Shown: positions 31,328 through 43,898, counted from the stretch's first letter. The stretch is DNA of 64,000 nt from Filobasidium wieringae (GCA_001600055.1 BCIV01000005.1:426611-490610), one strand, 5' to 3'. Made by a program: numbers and translations. Notes: generated by a model not told the origin, from the letters alone.

Positions 31328-34300
31328 ATGTTACATCCAACTACCTTCCTCGTCACTGGGCTGTATCTCACAAGTCAACTCGGCGAGACAATGGCCCAGA
31401 AGGCTGGGACGTTTGTCGTTGTGGGAGAAAGCGGTGTCAGTGCGCAAATGGTATGTCCAGCACTTATCCTTTCTTCCTCCCTACCCTTCTGACTTGGTTC
31501 TATACCCGGTTACAGATGTTCATGAAGAGTGAAGACAAGGTGTACATATTGGACAAGACGGAGAATAACCCTGCACAGATCAACGGACATCGTATGTGAC
31601 CTTTTCCTGCCTTGGAAGCTTATTCCTCTAAAGGGACTATCACTGCCCCTGTTAGCTGCATGGGGAACGGAATACTCCCTCTCGACCAACACTGCAAGAT
31701 CTTTGGAAGTCATGTCAAACTCCTTCTGGTGCGTCTCTCCGTATCTCCACACAGCCCGATCTCTCTGATCCCTCTCGTTTGAACCCGACAGTGCAGGAGG
31801 AATCGTTCTCGGAAATGGCACTTGGATCACAGCAGGTGGGAACCAAGCGGTCGATAAGGGCGGAGTTTCTTCCACTTCTCAAACGGGGGGTGGGGATTAT
31901 AAGACTTATGATGGAGGAAAGGCGTTGAGGTGAGTTCAATTTGATGGGAAATGCGAAGCCGGGGAGGGGAGCTCATCAGGCCGTCTCGATACGACCGGTG
32001 TACAGGATCTTGGAATGTCAAGGTGATTCTTGTGAATGGGGAGATTATCCTGAACTTTATATGAGCACGAGAAGATGGTACCCCACATTAGAAGTACGTA
32101 AAACCGATCGAAGCACTAGGTGAGGAGTTTAGTCTGATACATTCCTCGTCAGACATTACAAGATGGATCGGCCATCATTGTAAGTCTCAGATCCATCGCG
32201 TTCCCCCTGAAGACAGATCCATTGACTGTCCCCGCAATCAGCTGGGAGGCTGTGAATGGGGTGGATATGTCAATTGGAACAATTACAGGAATAACATCCA
32301 GCAGAACAACCCGACGTACGAGTATTGGCCGTCTAAAGGTGAACCATCCTCGTTACCGATCTTGTTGGATACTATGCCTATCAATCTCTTCCCCTTGACT
32401 TGGTTGTTACCTAGTGGTGAGTTGCGGTAGTCTATTGAATCACCAGCGTTGTACCCTGATTTTCGTCCGATCCTGATCTATGTAACAGGAAACGTGAGTC
32501 TCTCGAATTTATACATTTCCACCGAGGGAAAACTCACCCGTTAAACCCCCACGACCCCAGCTATTCATCCAATCCAACTGGGCGTCGGCCATATTCGACT
32601 GGCAAAACTCGATCGAATACCGGACGAACGATATCCCGCACGCCGTCCGGCTCTACCCCGCCTCCGGGGCGAACACGGCGTTACCCATGACGCCCGCTAA
32701 TAATTGGACGTTGACGGCTATTTTCTGTGGAGGACAGAATTTACAGAGCGATCAGGTAGGTCTTGGTGTGCGTGTTGAGGCGGTTGCACGGGTTGATTTG
32801 AACTGTGGGGTTTTTAGTGGACACCGGATGAATGGAATAGTGAGTCGTGCACTTGAGGGTGTCAAGGATTTGGACTGACGGTCCCGAATCTTCAACCTCG
32901 ACAGTTGCCGGGTGAGTGCGGAAATCTTCGCTGAAGCGCAAGGACGACTCGTTGAGTGAGGATTGTGTACGGCGGATAGATACGCCGGTGATGCTAGTTG
33001 CGTCAAGATCAGTCCCGATGTGGATCTGACGTGGTACGACGAAGACCCACTAGATGTCGGTCGAGTGATGGGTCAGGTGAGTCTACCCCTGGCCCTACGT
33101 GTTTGTTGTTTGGTGCTGATACGGGGGAGAGGATAGTTTATCAACCTTCCGGATGGGAGACTGTTCTTGGTCAATGGGTGTAGTCATGGGACTGCGGGGT
33201 ATGGTGAGTCCAGCTCGATCGATGCGGCCTGTCGGCTGAGGTGGGTATTGAAGGTTGGGTACTATGCAGGTACACAGAGCTGGGCTATCGGGGAGAGGTA
33301 CGTTTTTGCGCTTCGTGACAAGGGTTACCGAGTTGACCAAGATCGAGGGTCGTAGTTACGGTGATGGACCATTACGACAAGCCTGGTCAGTCCTCCCCTC
33401 CCCTCCTGTCCTCTCGACCAGTCCATTAACTTACGTTTCCCACCCCGTGCGTTCAGGTACTTTGACCAGACCCAGCCTTCCGGTTCGAGATGGTCTAAAG
33501 CCGGGATGGGCAATGTGGATCGGATGTACCATTCCACCGCCAGTTTACTTTTGGACGGATCGGTCATCGTCTCGGGTAGTAATCCTAATGCCGATTGTGA
33601 GTCGCGCTCCAGTCCAGCATTCGAATCGAGAGGTAAGATCGAGAACGTTGATCGACGGGGGGTGAGATCAGATGTGGACTCGACCATCGCCGCGGCGAAC
33701 CCGACGAGGAATTATACGTACCTGACGGAATACCGGGTGGAGATCTTTTACCCCGATTATTACGATGATCCTCGACCTGCACCCTCGGGGTTCCCGGGGT
33801 CGATCGCTTATGGCGGAGGGTACTTCAATATGACCCTCAGTAGGGAGGATTTGGGAGGGGATCCGATGAATGTGCTCAAGACGAGGGCGGTGCTTATTAG
33901 GACTGGGTTCAGTACGCATGCGTTTAATATGTGAGTCCGAAGATGGTGGTTGTTGGAAGTAAGGGAGGAAGAGAGAGGAAGCTGATTCCGAGCGACTGCG
34001 GGAGGATAGGGGACAACGTCATGTGGAATTGAGAACATCGTTCACCGTGGCGGAGGATGGATCGGCCGTCTTGCATGTCTCGCAATTACCACCTAACCCT
34101 GCCATTCTCGGTGAGTCCGGATCGTCTCACTTTGACCTTGATCCCTGTGAAGCTTGTTCTGACCTCGTTTCCTCCCTCCTTTACCCATCTTTTGCACGGC
34201 CCACTCGTAGCCCCGGGTCAAGCGGCACTGTTCATCGTGGTAAACGGGATTCCGAGTAAAGGGAAGAACGTGATGATAGGGAACGGAGAGATCGGCACCC

Positions 34301-34365
34301 AGCCCACACAACCGGACGCCGAGTTACCGGGGAATAGTATGCCTGAGAACCCGTCCTGGGCTTGA
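31328..34365 (+). CDS. Glyoxal oxidase (copper radical oxidase, AA5_1-like), 19 exons
   Basis: The enzyme oxidises simple aldehydes such as glyoxal to acids and makes H2O2. Exons: 31328-31450, 31516-31591, 31656-31728, 31792-31929, 32006-32093, 32153-32179, 32242-32416, 32489-32493, 32561-32755, 32818-32839, 32905-32911, 32980-33076, 33137-33203, 33270-33297, 33356-33385, 33457-33596, 33672-33930, 34010-34110, 34211-34365 (601 aa). Family landmarks: VYILDKTENNPAQINGHPAW, NSFCAGG (Cys of the Tyr-Cys cofactor), STRRWYPTLETLQDGSAI, NLFPLTWLLPSGNLFIQSNW, MYHSTASLLLDGSVIVSGSN (axial Tyr and His ligand), RTGFSTHAFNMGQRHVEL, and HVSQLPPNPAILAPGQ. The first 20 residues are a plausible secretion signal (MLHPTTFLVTGLYLTSQLGE). 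Exons 8 (5 nt) and 11 (7 nt) are micro-exons demanded by protein conservation. Confidence 0.93.
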
Positions 34366-34573
34366 TCCTTTGGTCTTAGAGCTTGGGTGAGGGGGAGTAC
34401 CGGAGTGTGGTTGTTAGGATTGTTTTATGAGATGCGATGTGACGAATATCGATGATTTGCTTCCGGTTATCTTCCCGGGGGAACGACCTTGAGATCTTGG
34501 GATGGTTGAGAATCGATTGATGTTCTGACGATTTGACAGGTTTTTCTTGGTTCTTGGTTTGGATTTTTTCAAG

Positions 34574-36259
34574 ATGAACGGACGGAATTTCAATTCAACG
34601 AGTCGTTCGAATCCTGGTCAAACACTTTGGAGACGGGACGATCAACGAATCGAGTCGAGGAAACAGGAGGGGGATGAGGATATTTGGTCTTCCCTATCCA
34701 GATTGAACGTCTCCCCTGAAGCTTCTACTTCTCATCAACAACCTCCAAAGCCATACCGAGCTCCAATCCCCTCTCAACCAGCACCACGAACTCATCCCCG
34801 ATCGTTCCATCCTCCTCAACATGCTCGAACCCCCCTCCCACCGCACGCAAAACCGAACCAAACCTCCTCCTTGGGCTCCCCAGCATCGGATCTGAAACCT
34901 ATGAACCCATCTCAAAAGTTCAAGAAGATGGATGAGATGGAACTTGTTGGGACTTTGAGCCGATCGGGTGGGTCGGGGGATGATAGAGCCGAAGGATTGT
35001 TGGATCTGCAAGTACAGGGGAGATATTGGGTTTGGATTCAGGGGAAGGTATGTCCTGCAGCATCGTCTGGGTGGTGGTGGATGAGAAAGACTGATCTCTC
35101 TATCGAGGGGGGGTAGTTGGAAGAATTCTATACAAAGTTTCCGACGTTCAGAACGGACGAGAACGGTGACCCTGATCCCACTCTCTTCCTCTATCCGCAA
35201 TTCCAACTCGACCCGAAACAAACTGAACGGGAGAAGGAAGGGAAGGAACACCTGAATACGATTTTATTGCAATTACGTTCGTACCCTCCCCCTCCCCCTT
35301 CCTCTCCCTTTCCCACAGTTTATCGGTCGGTGTATTTACGATGAAGAGGATGGCTGATTTTACCCTCGGTGATCGACTTGAACGCGGATAGGGAAATTAA
35401 GGGAAGGGATCTTAGCTACCCGCCGATCTGATTATCTAGCCATCCAAGGTAAGTCAACCCTTCGCTCTCTCTCACTTGTACCCAATTCTCACTTCGAACC
35501 ATCCCATCACGCTCGATAGTGTACGAACTCAGCACACTGCTCGCTCTGAGGGCAGAGAACCATGCTCAGCTCAGTTCGAGCCTGGGCGTCTTGGTTGGGG
35601 GGATGTATGACCGATGTTCTTCCCTTCCCATCGAGACACTGCCCGACTCGACTCATAAGGCGCAGGAACAGGAAAGGGAACGAGAACTCGTTAACGGAAG
35701 GAGAGGGTTGTTCATCAGCTTGAGCTTGGTCTATGCTATTGCCCACAGAGAATCGGGGCTGGATTTCTGGACGGGGTATTTCCGATGTACCAAGACTCAT
35801 CCGGGGGTCACGTCAAGCCGGACCTCCAACCCGAATCCGATCAACGAACCACCCGATCGGGGAAAGGTTCTGGACCGGACGGATCCCCACCTCCAGACGG
35901 CCATGCGATTCTATACCGCCCTGACGAGCCCCGATCCGGTCCTCTTCCATACCCTACTCCGATCCCCTCGCGTCCATCCGGCTTTGAGACGGATGGGTCG
36001 GTTCGCTTGGGGGAGCGGGTACGGAGAGCGCGTGTGGGATTGGTTGAGGGTCGGGTGGAGGGGAGGGGTCGGGGTTGGGTTTGCGGGGAAGGTCTTGGGT
36101 GTTGAGCTGAGTGGGATGGATCGTGAGAAGAGGGAAGCGCAAGAGGACGAGTGGGAACGGACCCTGAAACGGGATGAGGGGAGGGGGGAAGAAGTTTTGG
36201 GATCCGTCGTAAAGAGTCTCGGCGGGAGGATGGAGGGGGGGATGGTACTCTTCAAATGA
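34574..36259 (+). CDS. SAC3/GANP-like protein (tentative)
   Basis: Exons 34574-35047, 35117-35276, 35392-35448 and 35520-36259 join in phase (476 aa). The N-terminal 130 residues are disordered and Pro/Ser-rich. The core reads GLLDLQVQGRYWVWIQGK, EEFYTKFPTFRTDENGDPDP, KLREGILATRRSDYLAIQVY and ELSTLLALRAENHAQLSSSL. The pattern of a basic turn, then a conserved VYE helix and an ALRAENHAQ helix, resembles the SAC3/GANP/Thp3 domain of mRNA export and transcription-coupled complexes, or another PCI-type protein. The match is by pattern only. The long intron 35277-35391 is needed to join the two core pieces. Downstream of TGA at 36257 nothing continues the frame. Confidence 0.6.
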
Positions 36260-36630
36260 AAACCGATGGGCCAGTGAGCATGGAGCACCAGATCGGGGGG
36301 CCTTCTAGCCTGAGATATGGTCAGAAGCATGAACTGAGATGGGGAGATATCCGGCAGCTGAGACCGCTGGACGGGTACCCGCCTTCCGACCTCCCGCACG
36401 CTCGTTCACCGGCGGGCCGCTTGGAGCAAGAAAGATGCATCGAGCATTTTTTTTCTGGACTCTTCGAACTCCTCTCGCGCTGGGACTTGGGTACTATCCA
36501 ATACATCCGTCCATATCTTTCTGAGGGAAATGATGCGCCGTTCGGGATTCGGGAGGAGATAGGGGGAGGTGAACCTGAAACGCGGGATCAACGGGTGGCG
36601 GGTCGAGGGTTCTTCCTTCCCTCTCGATTC
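36260..36630. other. Convergent 3' regions, no gene
   Basis: Between a plus-strand gene and a minus-strand gene. Open frames here overlap on both strands and lack splice support. Confidence 0.4.
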
Positions 36631-37007
36631 CTATTGCTCTTCTAGTTTGGACTCCTGGTTGGCTTGCAAGACGGATCCTAGGGGTTCTGGGAAATCGTGG
36701 GGTTCGAAAGTGCATGGGTGTTCGTACATTCCCGCGCCACTTGATTGTGGAGTGTCGATTCCGATAGCTTCGATGATGGTTTCCACAATCAGATCGCCTT
36801 TAGTAAAGGTTCTTGCCTTGAACAAGCATGCCCATCCATCCTCCAGGTCTTTACTATCCAGATGGGGTAAGGGGTGTTTTTAGGTATTGTACAGGTCAAA
36901 ATGGGGTCCTGGATATTGAGGTTCAAAATGGCGAAAAAAATACCCTCCTTTTGACTAGAAATTAAGGGAAACGCGATAAAAAAGAGATACTTTCCGTCTT
37001 TCTTCAT
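36631..37007 (-). CDS. Small unknown protein
   Basis: Two exons: 37007-36991 (MKKDGN) and 36853-36631, joined in phase (79 aa). Text: DLEDGWACLFKARTFTKGDL, IVETIIEAIGIDTPQ, GMYEHPCTFEPHDFPEP. It is compact with a few aromatic and Cys residues. I recognise no family. The intron (137 nt) is long for this window and the first exon is only 17 nt, so the 5' end is uncertain. It is divergent from the C3HC zinc-finger gene, about 105 bp apart. Confidence 0.4.
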
Positions 37008-37112
37008 GACGAATAATCGCTCGAATGCGTCGAATAGATCGAAGGAAACGTATTGAACCCTTCTCAACCCACGTTACAACGCTTTTCTCAATCCTTATTC
37101 GATTCTGGGAAC

Positions 37113-38665
37113 ATGTCGCTCGATCTGGAACTGCAGAAAGATCTACATGAGGCTTTTAAATTGCTCTATGATGAAGAACCGGACGATTTCGATTTCGATC
37201 AAGAGGACGAGGAGGAGGAAGAGCTGGACGAGATCGTCAACGAGTCACCGGCTGGAAATGGTCGAGGTGTAGTCAAGAGCAGACCTATAGATCGCAACAA
37301 GATCTCCAAGGTGAGGGCCTGTGTGGCGGTTACGACTTGGGCTTGTTGGCTGATCGGAACGACGTAGAGACGGTTACAAGAAATGCTAGAGATCCTTATC
37401 CCCTCCGACCCGCTCAAACCACCTCGACCCAAACGAAGAAGACTCCTCCCCTCCCTTTCACTCCCCGCTTCATCCCCTGATACCACCATCTCTGACACCC
37501 CAACGACATACTCCCCACACAACCTCTCATCCTACCGCGCCAGACTACTCACCTATTCCTTACGGACATATCACTCCAAATCTCTTCCCCTGAAACCACA
37601 GAACGTAGCCCGCTTCGGCTGGCGTAACCCTGCCAGGGAGACTTTGGAATGCGATACCTGTGGAGCTCGATGGGTCTTGAAGGGGTTGGATGGACAGGGG
37701 AAGAGAGGGGGGAGGATCGTAGAGCTTTATACAGAGGCACTGAGTGGGGCACATAAGGGCGGTTGTCCGTGGAGAGTGGTATGTTCTCTCGACCCTTTGC
37801 TTGACTAATCACTTGAACTGATTTGGCCCGTTATTTATCATGGTTTAGCAAGTATCGCCAGGTCAGTCCCACTCGCTCCTTCCTCTTCGTCGAGAAAATC
37901 CCGACTCATCCCCCCCCAATCCCTATGTAGAATCCATCCATAAACAACTCCTAAACCTCCACCCACTCCTCTCCTCCCGTATATCAAGTATCTCAATCGA
38001 AATTCAAAAACAACTCTCCACCCTCGAACAATCCCCCAACCCAATCCGAGTGAAAAGCGCACTGGTAAGCTCTTCATCGTTCTCCGAGTCGAGGATCGTT
38101 CTTCTTCCCGATCCTAAAATCGTGCATCTTTCAGAGGGAAGAAGAGTCAGATCATCTGGAACGATATCTACTGGAAGCGATGGAGTATGATCGACCAGAG
38201 GAACCATCAGGATTGCAAGAAGTTTCTAGGAACTCGATGGTCCTAGCTTTCTTCGGTTGGATCCCACTCACGGTCCCATCGTCATCATCATCAACAACAT
38301 CCTCAACATCATCTTCCGTTCCCCCATTTTTGGAGACTGGAACGGGGACAAGAACGACGATCAACAACGTCTTGACCTGTTCCATCTGTGAACGCAAACT
38401 CGACCTCCTCACGTTCCTGCGCAAGGGGATCGAACTGGATCCGATCAAGGAACATAAAGAATTCTGTCCTCTACTCGTCTACGCTCGATCGAGCGATGGG
38501 GATGGGCAAGGGGGGATGGACGGGAAGGGTTCTTGGTGGGATGGGTCCGTCTTGTTACGGGCCGGGACGGAGGTGCCGCTGGGGTTGGATCGGAAGGACG
38601 TGCTCGGGAGGATCGGACGGCTTTTAGGAGGGTTCAAGGGAGGATGTACGACCGGGCCGGACTGA
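37113..38665 (+). CDS. C3HC zinc-finger protein, Rsm1/NIPA (ZC3HC1) family
   Basis: Exons 37113-37310, 37368-37778, 37849-38064 and 38135-38665 (451 aa). In fission yeast Rsm1 takes part in mRNA export; vertebrate NIPA/ZC3HC1 sits at the nuclear basket. The first C3HC module reads SLPLKPQNVARFGWRNP, LECDTCGARWVLKGL and GAHKGGCPWRV. The second, Rsm1-type module reads MVLAFFGWIP, LTCSICERKL, LDPIKEHKEFCPLLV. The N-terminus is acidic (FDFDQEDEEEEELDEI) and a basic patch (PKRRRLL) may be a nuclear signal. All introns are in phase. Confidence 0.85.
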
Positions 38666-38886
38666 GGGGATGGGGAAGGTTTTGCGTTCGTTGGATGTAT
38701 GGCTGTGCTTTACTAGAGATCGAGAGTCGAACCTTTTAGCGATACGGTCATCCTGCAATCGAACGGTCATATACTTTCGTCCCTGATAGACGGGAGGATC
38801 CGGATTTGACCACAAGCGATCAGACCACACCAGGGCTTCATCTAGATCCCGTCCGAACCGTGTGATCGTACATCTATAAATCTCGT

Positions 38887-40120
38887 TCATATCGATTTAA
38901 CGAATTCCTCTACCACCCCGATGAAAACCTCTTGAGGTCCTTCTTGTTCCACCTGATGCCCAGCCCCCTCGATTATCTTCATTTCCATACGGAGATCTTT
39001 CCCTGCCGGGCTCTTACGGGCGGCCTTTTCCCACCCGGCGAACAGCGTCGAGGGGGAGGTCAGGTGGAATGGGAAGCTCTCATCTTTCGCGCCAAAGACG
39101 AAGAGGAGAGGCGGAGTGGAGCTGGGGAGGGAGCCGAAGGTTTGGGATAGGGGACGATGTTTAGGTTCCTAGAGCGGTCAGTGAAGAACGGTCAGGAGGG
39201 TCTCGTGCTGGATAAGTGCGTGATGCGTGATCGGGCTTACCGAGTTGAGGCCGATGCAGGATTCGTCGGGTGGTAGGTCCGAACTGAAATAATCGTCGTC
39301 CCCGCTGTACGTATCATCGTCCCGAAGATCAACATCACCTATCGCCGTATGGCTTGCGGGCTAGCGGAGCTCGTATCACGACGTACCCGATACAAAGTAG
39401 ACTCCATGCTCTATAAGCCGTCATATGCTTGACCCCGCATTGGTTCGCCAGATGTACAGGGACGAGCTCATCCCCCTTGCCAGCCTTGACCATCCGTTCC
39501 GCCTCTCGGCTGAGATCGGGAAGATCGATGGCTTCCCTATCGGAGATCGGAGCTTGGAAGATGGCCCCATTGACGGGAGTCGATGTTTGCGCAGATAACA
39601 TGTAGAGGAGCAGGTCTTGACAACCTGTCGAGGAACCGATGAGGATGATCTTTGACTTGTCTACTCGATGGGAAAGGCAAAGATATGCTCGGGTGAGCTC
39701 ATGAGCGATTGGGATTGATCATGAACACGAGACGGACCCTGTGCTTTCAAGTGTTTGACGGCCGATTCCAGCTCCAAAACGTCTTGTTGTAATGAACTGG
39801 TGGCATACCCATCATAGGCACTTGTCCAATGAGGTTGAGCACTGGTCCAACCGATGTATGAGCTCGTTGTCGAGACGCTTTTTCGTTCAGGTCTGGAGTC
39901 CAGGTCACAACCGTACTCACAATGTCCATCCGTTGTTCTCGCAAAGCTGAGTGAGGGCTTGGTGATAAGGAAGGGATACCATACCATTCGTAAGACCGCC
40001 GATCGCCAGTATGGCCGTGTTACTACTCGTGTCTCCCGTCAGGAAGATCGGTAGAGATTTCCCTCCGGGCAGACTGTAGAGCTGCAGCGAACCATGAAAC
40101 GAAGGAACGGGAGTGGTCAT
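38887..40120 (-). CDS. DUF1749 alpha/beta hydrolase-fold protein
   Basis: Exons 40120-39921, 39841-39738, 39660-39387, 39304-39241 and 39168-38887 (307 aa). The fold is read from GGLTNGMVSLPYHQAL, QPHWTSAYDGYATSSLQQDV, KIILIGSSTGCQDLLLYM (Ser nucleophile elbow), NGAIFQAPISDREA, LLFVFGAKDESFP (Asp) and IIEGAGHQVEQ (His). This order, including APISDREA and the FSSDLP segment, is the DUF1749/UPF0613 family found through fungi and plants. Substrate is unknown. Likely cytosolic. Confidence 0.85.
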
Positions 40121-40376
40121 CAGGTTGGTTGCTACGAGATTGGAAGAGATGCCGATCGCTGAGAGGAATATCCAAGGTCAGCTGCACTTGTGGGCGACGA
40201 TATCTCTTGACTGATATTGTTACTATTCGTTATCTGATTACCCGGCATCCAGGCTCTGACTCGCGGACATCCATGCATACTATGTCCGTTCACTTCCCCG
40301 CCTCCTCGAACTGAGCCTACATACATCGCCTCGCATCTCATGCACCCAACCCGCAAGCGGTCTCCCGACCACGAAC

Positions 40377-41719
40377 CTAAGCGTGCACCCTCAACTCGAA
40401 CAGATCGGGCCTCGAGTAATGCCCCGTCACGTCCAGGTCGAATTTCGACTTGACGATCATGTCCAGATCCAGTTGTGCGGTCAAGATGCTTCGTACGTAA
40501 AGGACATCGGGAACGATCGGATGAGCATACGAGCATGGGATCGTCGTCTGGGTAGAGGAGATGAATGGCTCTCGATCTGGGGATTCGACTCACCCTTCGG
40601 ATTCACGAAGAGGACCCGCCAAGATGTTGCCTAACGGATCGACTATCATGCTTCCACCTGCGATCATGATCTCCTCTTCATCTGGCGTTTCCGTAGCAGA
40701 TCTTTCAACCGAAGAGATGGGGGCGGTCGAGGTAGAGGGGACGTGATCTTTTCTTCTCGAAAAGTGTTATTTACCAATGAACAATCAGATCCCCATCGGC
40801 CCGCAACCGCCACAATGAAAGTAAAAGATCGAACATCAGCCCCCCAGCTTTACAGCTCGACTCCTCTCGTTCAGTCCAAAGACTCATCTGATTGGCACTG
40901 AGCACGAAACATCTTCCCTCCAACGCGACATGCCTCATCGTGCTCCCCCACTGTTCCCTCCCATCGACCGTCGGGGCGCAATAAACCTGGACCCCCTGGG
41001 TGTACAAGTGCGTGCGGAGGAGAGGCATGTAGTTTTCCCAACAGATCGTCGCGCTTATCTTCACCGGGGTCGGATGGGAGGGGAGCGGGGTTGTGGTCAG
41101 GGTGATATCTTGAGAGGTACCTTGTGACCAAATCAGCTTTTCGCCTGCCGTAGGCATCAGCTTTTATGTGAAATGTAAAGATGATCTCTCTTTCAACTCT
41201 GGGAAGTGATTCGACAGGGGAAGGATCCACACGGGCTCACCTTTCTTCGTTTCCCAATAACCCCTCGTTCCGGACAAACCCAGATGACGGAACACCATAA
41301 ACTCCCCCCACCTTCTTCCCTCTCTACCACGCCCGTGACGATCATGACGTCGTTATCCCTCGCTATCCCTTCTATACGTGCGGTAGCCGGTCCAGGAATG
41401 GGAATGGCGCTCTGATGGTAAAGGAAATAATCATCTCGACCTGATTGTTCCCGGAACCCTATAGGGGCTCCGAACGTCAGACCTTTCGGGTACCCGCCTA
41501 TGCTGTGCGAGGGAAACGTGGGAATTGTTTCAGCGATGAGATGTCTGCCTAGATGGGGGTGATAACAGGTGCTGACAATGCTTCGGGAAAGACGACCAGT
41601 TGAGCATTATCACGGTTCTTGGCGAGTTGGACGTAATGCGTCATCTTCTGTAAAGTCTGGTCGAGATCGTACTTGACTGTACATGCTTGGACTACCGAGG
41701 CTGTTATAGTGTTGGACAT
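40377..41719 (-). CDS. Nitrilase (C-N hydrolase)
   Basis: Exons 41719-41577, 41502-41241, 41160-40854, 40747-40594 and 40488-40377 (325 aa). Nitrilases turn nitriles into carboxylic acids and ammonia. The Glu-Lys-Cys triad is visible: LVVFPEAFIGGYPKG (Glu), GKRRKLMPTAGEKLIW (Lys) and SATICWENYMPLLR (Cys). QVYCAPTVDGREQW, CFVLSANQM and the end LDLDMIVKSKFDLDVTGHYS with RPDLF are typical of fungal aliphatic or aryl-nitrilases. The frame first runs into a stop after the NQM motif. The intron 40853-40748 removes it and keeps phase, restoring GGSMIVDPLGNILAGPL. The gene starts 90 bp from the divergent membrane-protein gene. Confidence 0.9.
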
Positions 41720-41809
41720 GGCTGATGTCACTGAGAGGCTGAGAGGGATATCCAGCTTTGAGAGGTACGAGGTGCTGAATGAAGGTGACCTAGCTCTTCA
41801 TCAGGAGAT

Positions 41810-42539
41810 ATGACGAAACGAGTCAACCGGCCGGGAGATGCCGGTTATCTGACCTCGGACTTGACGCTCACCACGGGCATCAAGAGGATATTCACCGAGG
41901 TAGTCCTTCATCACAGCCTCGACCTTTCTTCAGCCTCGTGCTCTTTATTTAGAACGGCGCATCATCTCCGTAGAGCACTCCCTCCATGATCAATCGGACA
42001 TTAGCTGTCTCGGCCATAGTGGTGATATACATCCTCATCGCTTGGTCCATCGGGATCCCTCTACCTCCAGACCCATGGTTCACCATCATCCTCATCCTCT
42101 TCTCCCAACTCGTCCTCTGCATGAACGAGGCGAAAATCGCTCGCAAGATCTGTGCGGCTTCAGGAAACACTGATATTTCCGAGGTCTCCGTCACACACCG
42201 GATCTTGAACGCGGTCATCATCGTCTCCTCGACGGCTCTTTCCATCGGGAAGCTCTTCGTTACAGATGGCAAATGGGACGCTTCCCAGTCAGGCGAAGGT
42301 GAAAAAGTAATAGCATACGTCTGGGGATTATTCAACTTAGTGGCACTAGGGATATCGACGGCAGGTGAGTGATCGAGACTTAGTCGCTTTCTCAGTGCGT
42401 TGCTCAGTGAGCGATCGACTGTTCAGTCATCCATGATCATTACGTGGCGCTGGCAAATGCTCAGCAATCGCAAAGCCTTCCGCTCCACAACGTTTCTGTA
42501 TCCCCCGAGATCCCTGCTGATAACAAACAGTCCGAATGA
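41810..42539 (+). CDS. Small multi-pass membrane protein, unknown
   Basis: Exons 41810-41899, 41974-42364 and 42427-42539 (197 aa). After a 34-residue polar N-terminus come three hydrophobic segments: LAVSAIVVIYILIAWSIGI, WFTIILILFSQLVLCM and ILNAVIIVSSTALSIGKLF, with a fourth near VIAYVWGLFNLVALGI. The tail is polar (NVSVSPEIPADNKQSE). The minus strand of the middle exon is also open, but the plus-strand model has good splice sites at both ends. I recognise no family. Confidence 0.55.
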
Positions 42540-43305
42540 TGATGGGATCAGGATCAGGTCTCATCGCCTGAAGAACGCCGCTCGCCCAGTGTGGACTATC
42601 GGGACGAGCGTCTTCCTCGTCACGTTACATTGATATCCGTCCCCGTGGCTTCAGAGTTAGACAATCTCGGTGAAGAACCTGTGGATTTGTACGTGTAGTT
42701 GTATCTATATCGCATCCATCTCTTTTGATACGCTTGACCAATCCATACGGACCTTCTGTATACAATACGATCTACAACCCTCAACAACGTCAGAATCACG
42801 ATTTCAAAGGTCGACCATTTTTCCTCTGGCCGGGTAGGGCTGAGTATGCTCAAACGCTCGGAGTACGCCATGTGGTGTCTGGGAACGACTGATCTACCTG
42901 CAACGACGTTTCGAGATACGATGAAAACCTTCATCATATCGTGCCAGGCTCAGACAATGCGCTTGACCCTTAAAGGAAAGCGAGTGCAGGTTCCCGCTGA
43001 GGTATATCGACGTTGAGCTGAGGTGGATGATAGGACAACCATGATGCGGCGAATTGGAGAAGATGCTGCGCTTCCAGTCAGGGACGACGATTGCCATTTT
43101 TCTCCTGCATCCAAGCTTTTTTGAGAAATCCTTATAGGTGGTACGTGATCGTACGGGAATCGAAATCGAGATGCGAAGTGAGATCGAAAGCGGCACGTTT
43201 AGCTGAACAGATGGATGTAGCGAGGCTTCGGGACGCCTTGTTGAGGAGTTCCCGCTGGGTTTGTCGAAGAGGGAAAAGTGATCCATCCATCCCGATCAGA
43301 TCGAT
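42540..43305. other. Intergenic, no confident gene
   Basis: Open frames on both strands, none with a domain, signal or splice support. It contains the 3' regions of two convergent genes. Confidence 0.4.
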
Positions 43306-43898
43306 CTAGATATCCTTCGCTGTTTCTTCCTCAGCTTTCTTCACTGTAGGTCAAAAATCGTACACTTCAGTATCTACTCGAGGATAGAGCATGAAGGAAC
43401 AGCACGGACCTTGGAGGTTGAATTCCTTCATCGAAGCGTACCCTAATAACAAGGTCGTACCGATATATTTCACCTAATGCCATAAAGGATAGGTTTGGGC
43501 CCGATTTACGAGATATGTTGAGGTCGGATGGCTTTGCTTACGCTGGTAGTGAAGGAGCAGTGGTACTTGACACATTGGGACAAGGTGTAAATCGCTTCTA
43601 CCGTATGCTGCAGGAACTTTATTAGCGATCAGATTTGAAAGGTTGTAGGAAACAGGGGTGGGGGACGTACGATTCCGACTATAATCATCCCACTGGCTTT
43701 CAAGAGATACCTTCCTAGGACATTCTCGATAATCCTCCTCGTGTCCAGAGCGAAAGGTTGGGTTGAATTGTGGATGTAGATGAGGGAACCGACCGTGAGG
43801 AGGAAACCTGCTGGACCGGGGAAGAACTTGGGGGCGAAATAGCGAGAGACTCGGATGGGTCGATGAGGAGTGGGATTGCGGGGGTCTTGAGGTTGCAT
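43306..43898 (-). CDS. Small membrane protein, DUF4499/TMEM254-like
   Basis: Exons 43898-43671, 43607-43542, 43473-43410 and 43343-43306 (131 aa). Three hydrophobic segments: FPGPAGFLLTVGSLIYI, YLLKASGMIIVGIHTVEAIY and KYIGTTLLLGYASM. The C-terminus is a charged tail (KKAEEETAKDI). The spacing of the segments, with HTVEA inside the second and a hydrophilic loop with Cys, resembles DUF4499 proteins of the endoplasmic reticulum. This is a pattern match only. All splice phases agree. Confidence 0.65.

Noticed and set aside
34600..34625. gttcgaatcc, a tRNA B-box look-alike
   Set aside because: It lies in the coding start of the SAC3-like gene, and no acceptor or anticodon stem can be drawn around it.
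36631..36853. SET-domain reading of the small protein FKARTFTKGDLIVETI
   Set aside because: Only a short superficial likeness; no further SET motifs follow.
41940..42340. Minus-strand open frame of about 128 codons opposite the membrane protein
   Set aside because: The plus strand has matching splice sites at both ends and clear hydrophobic segments; the minus reading has neither.
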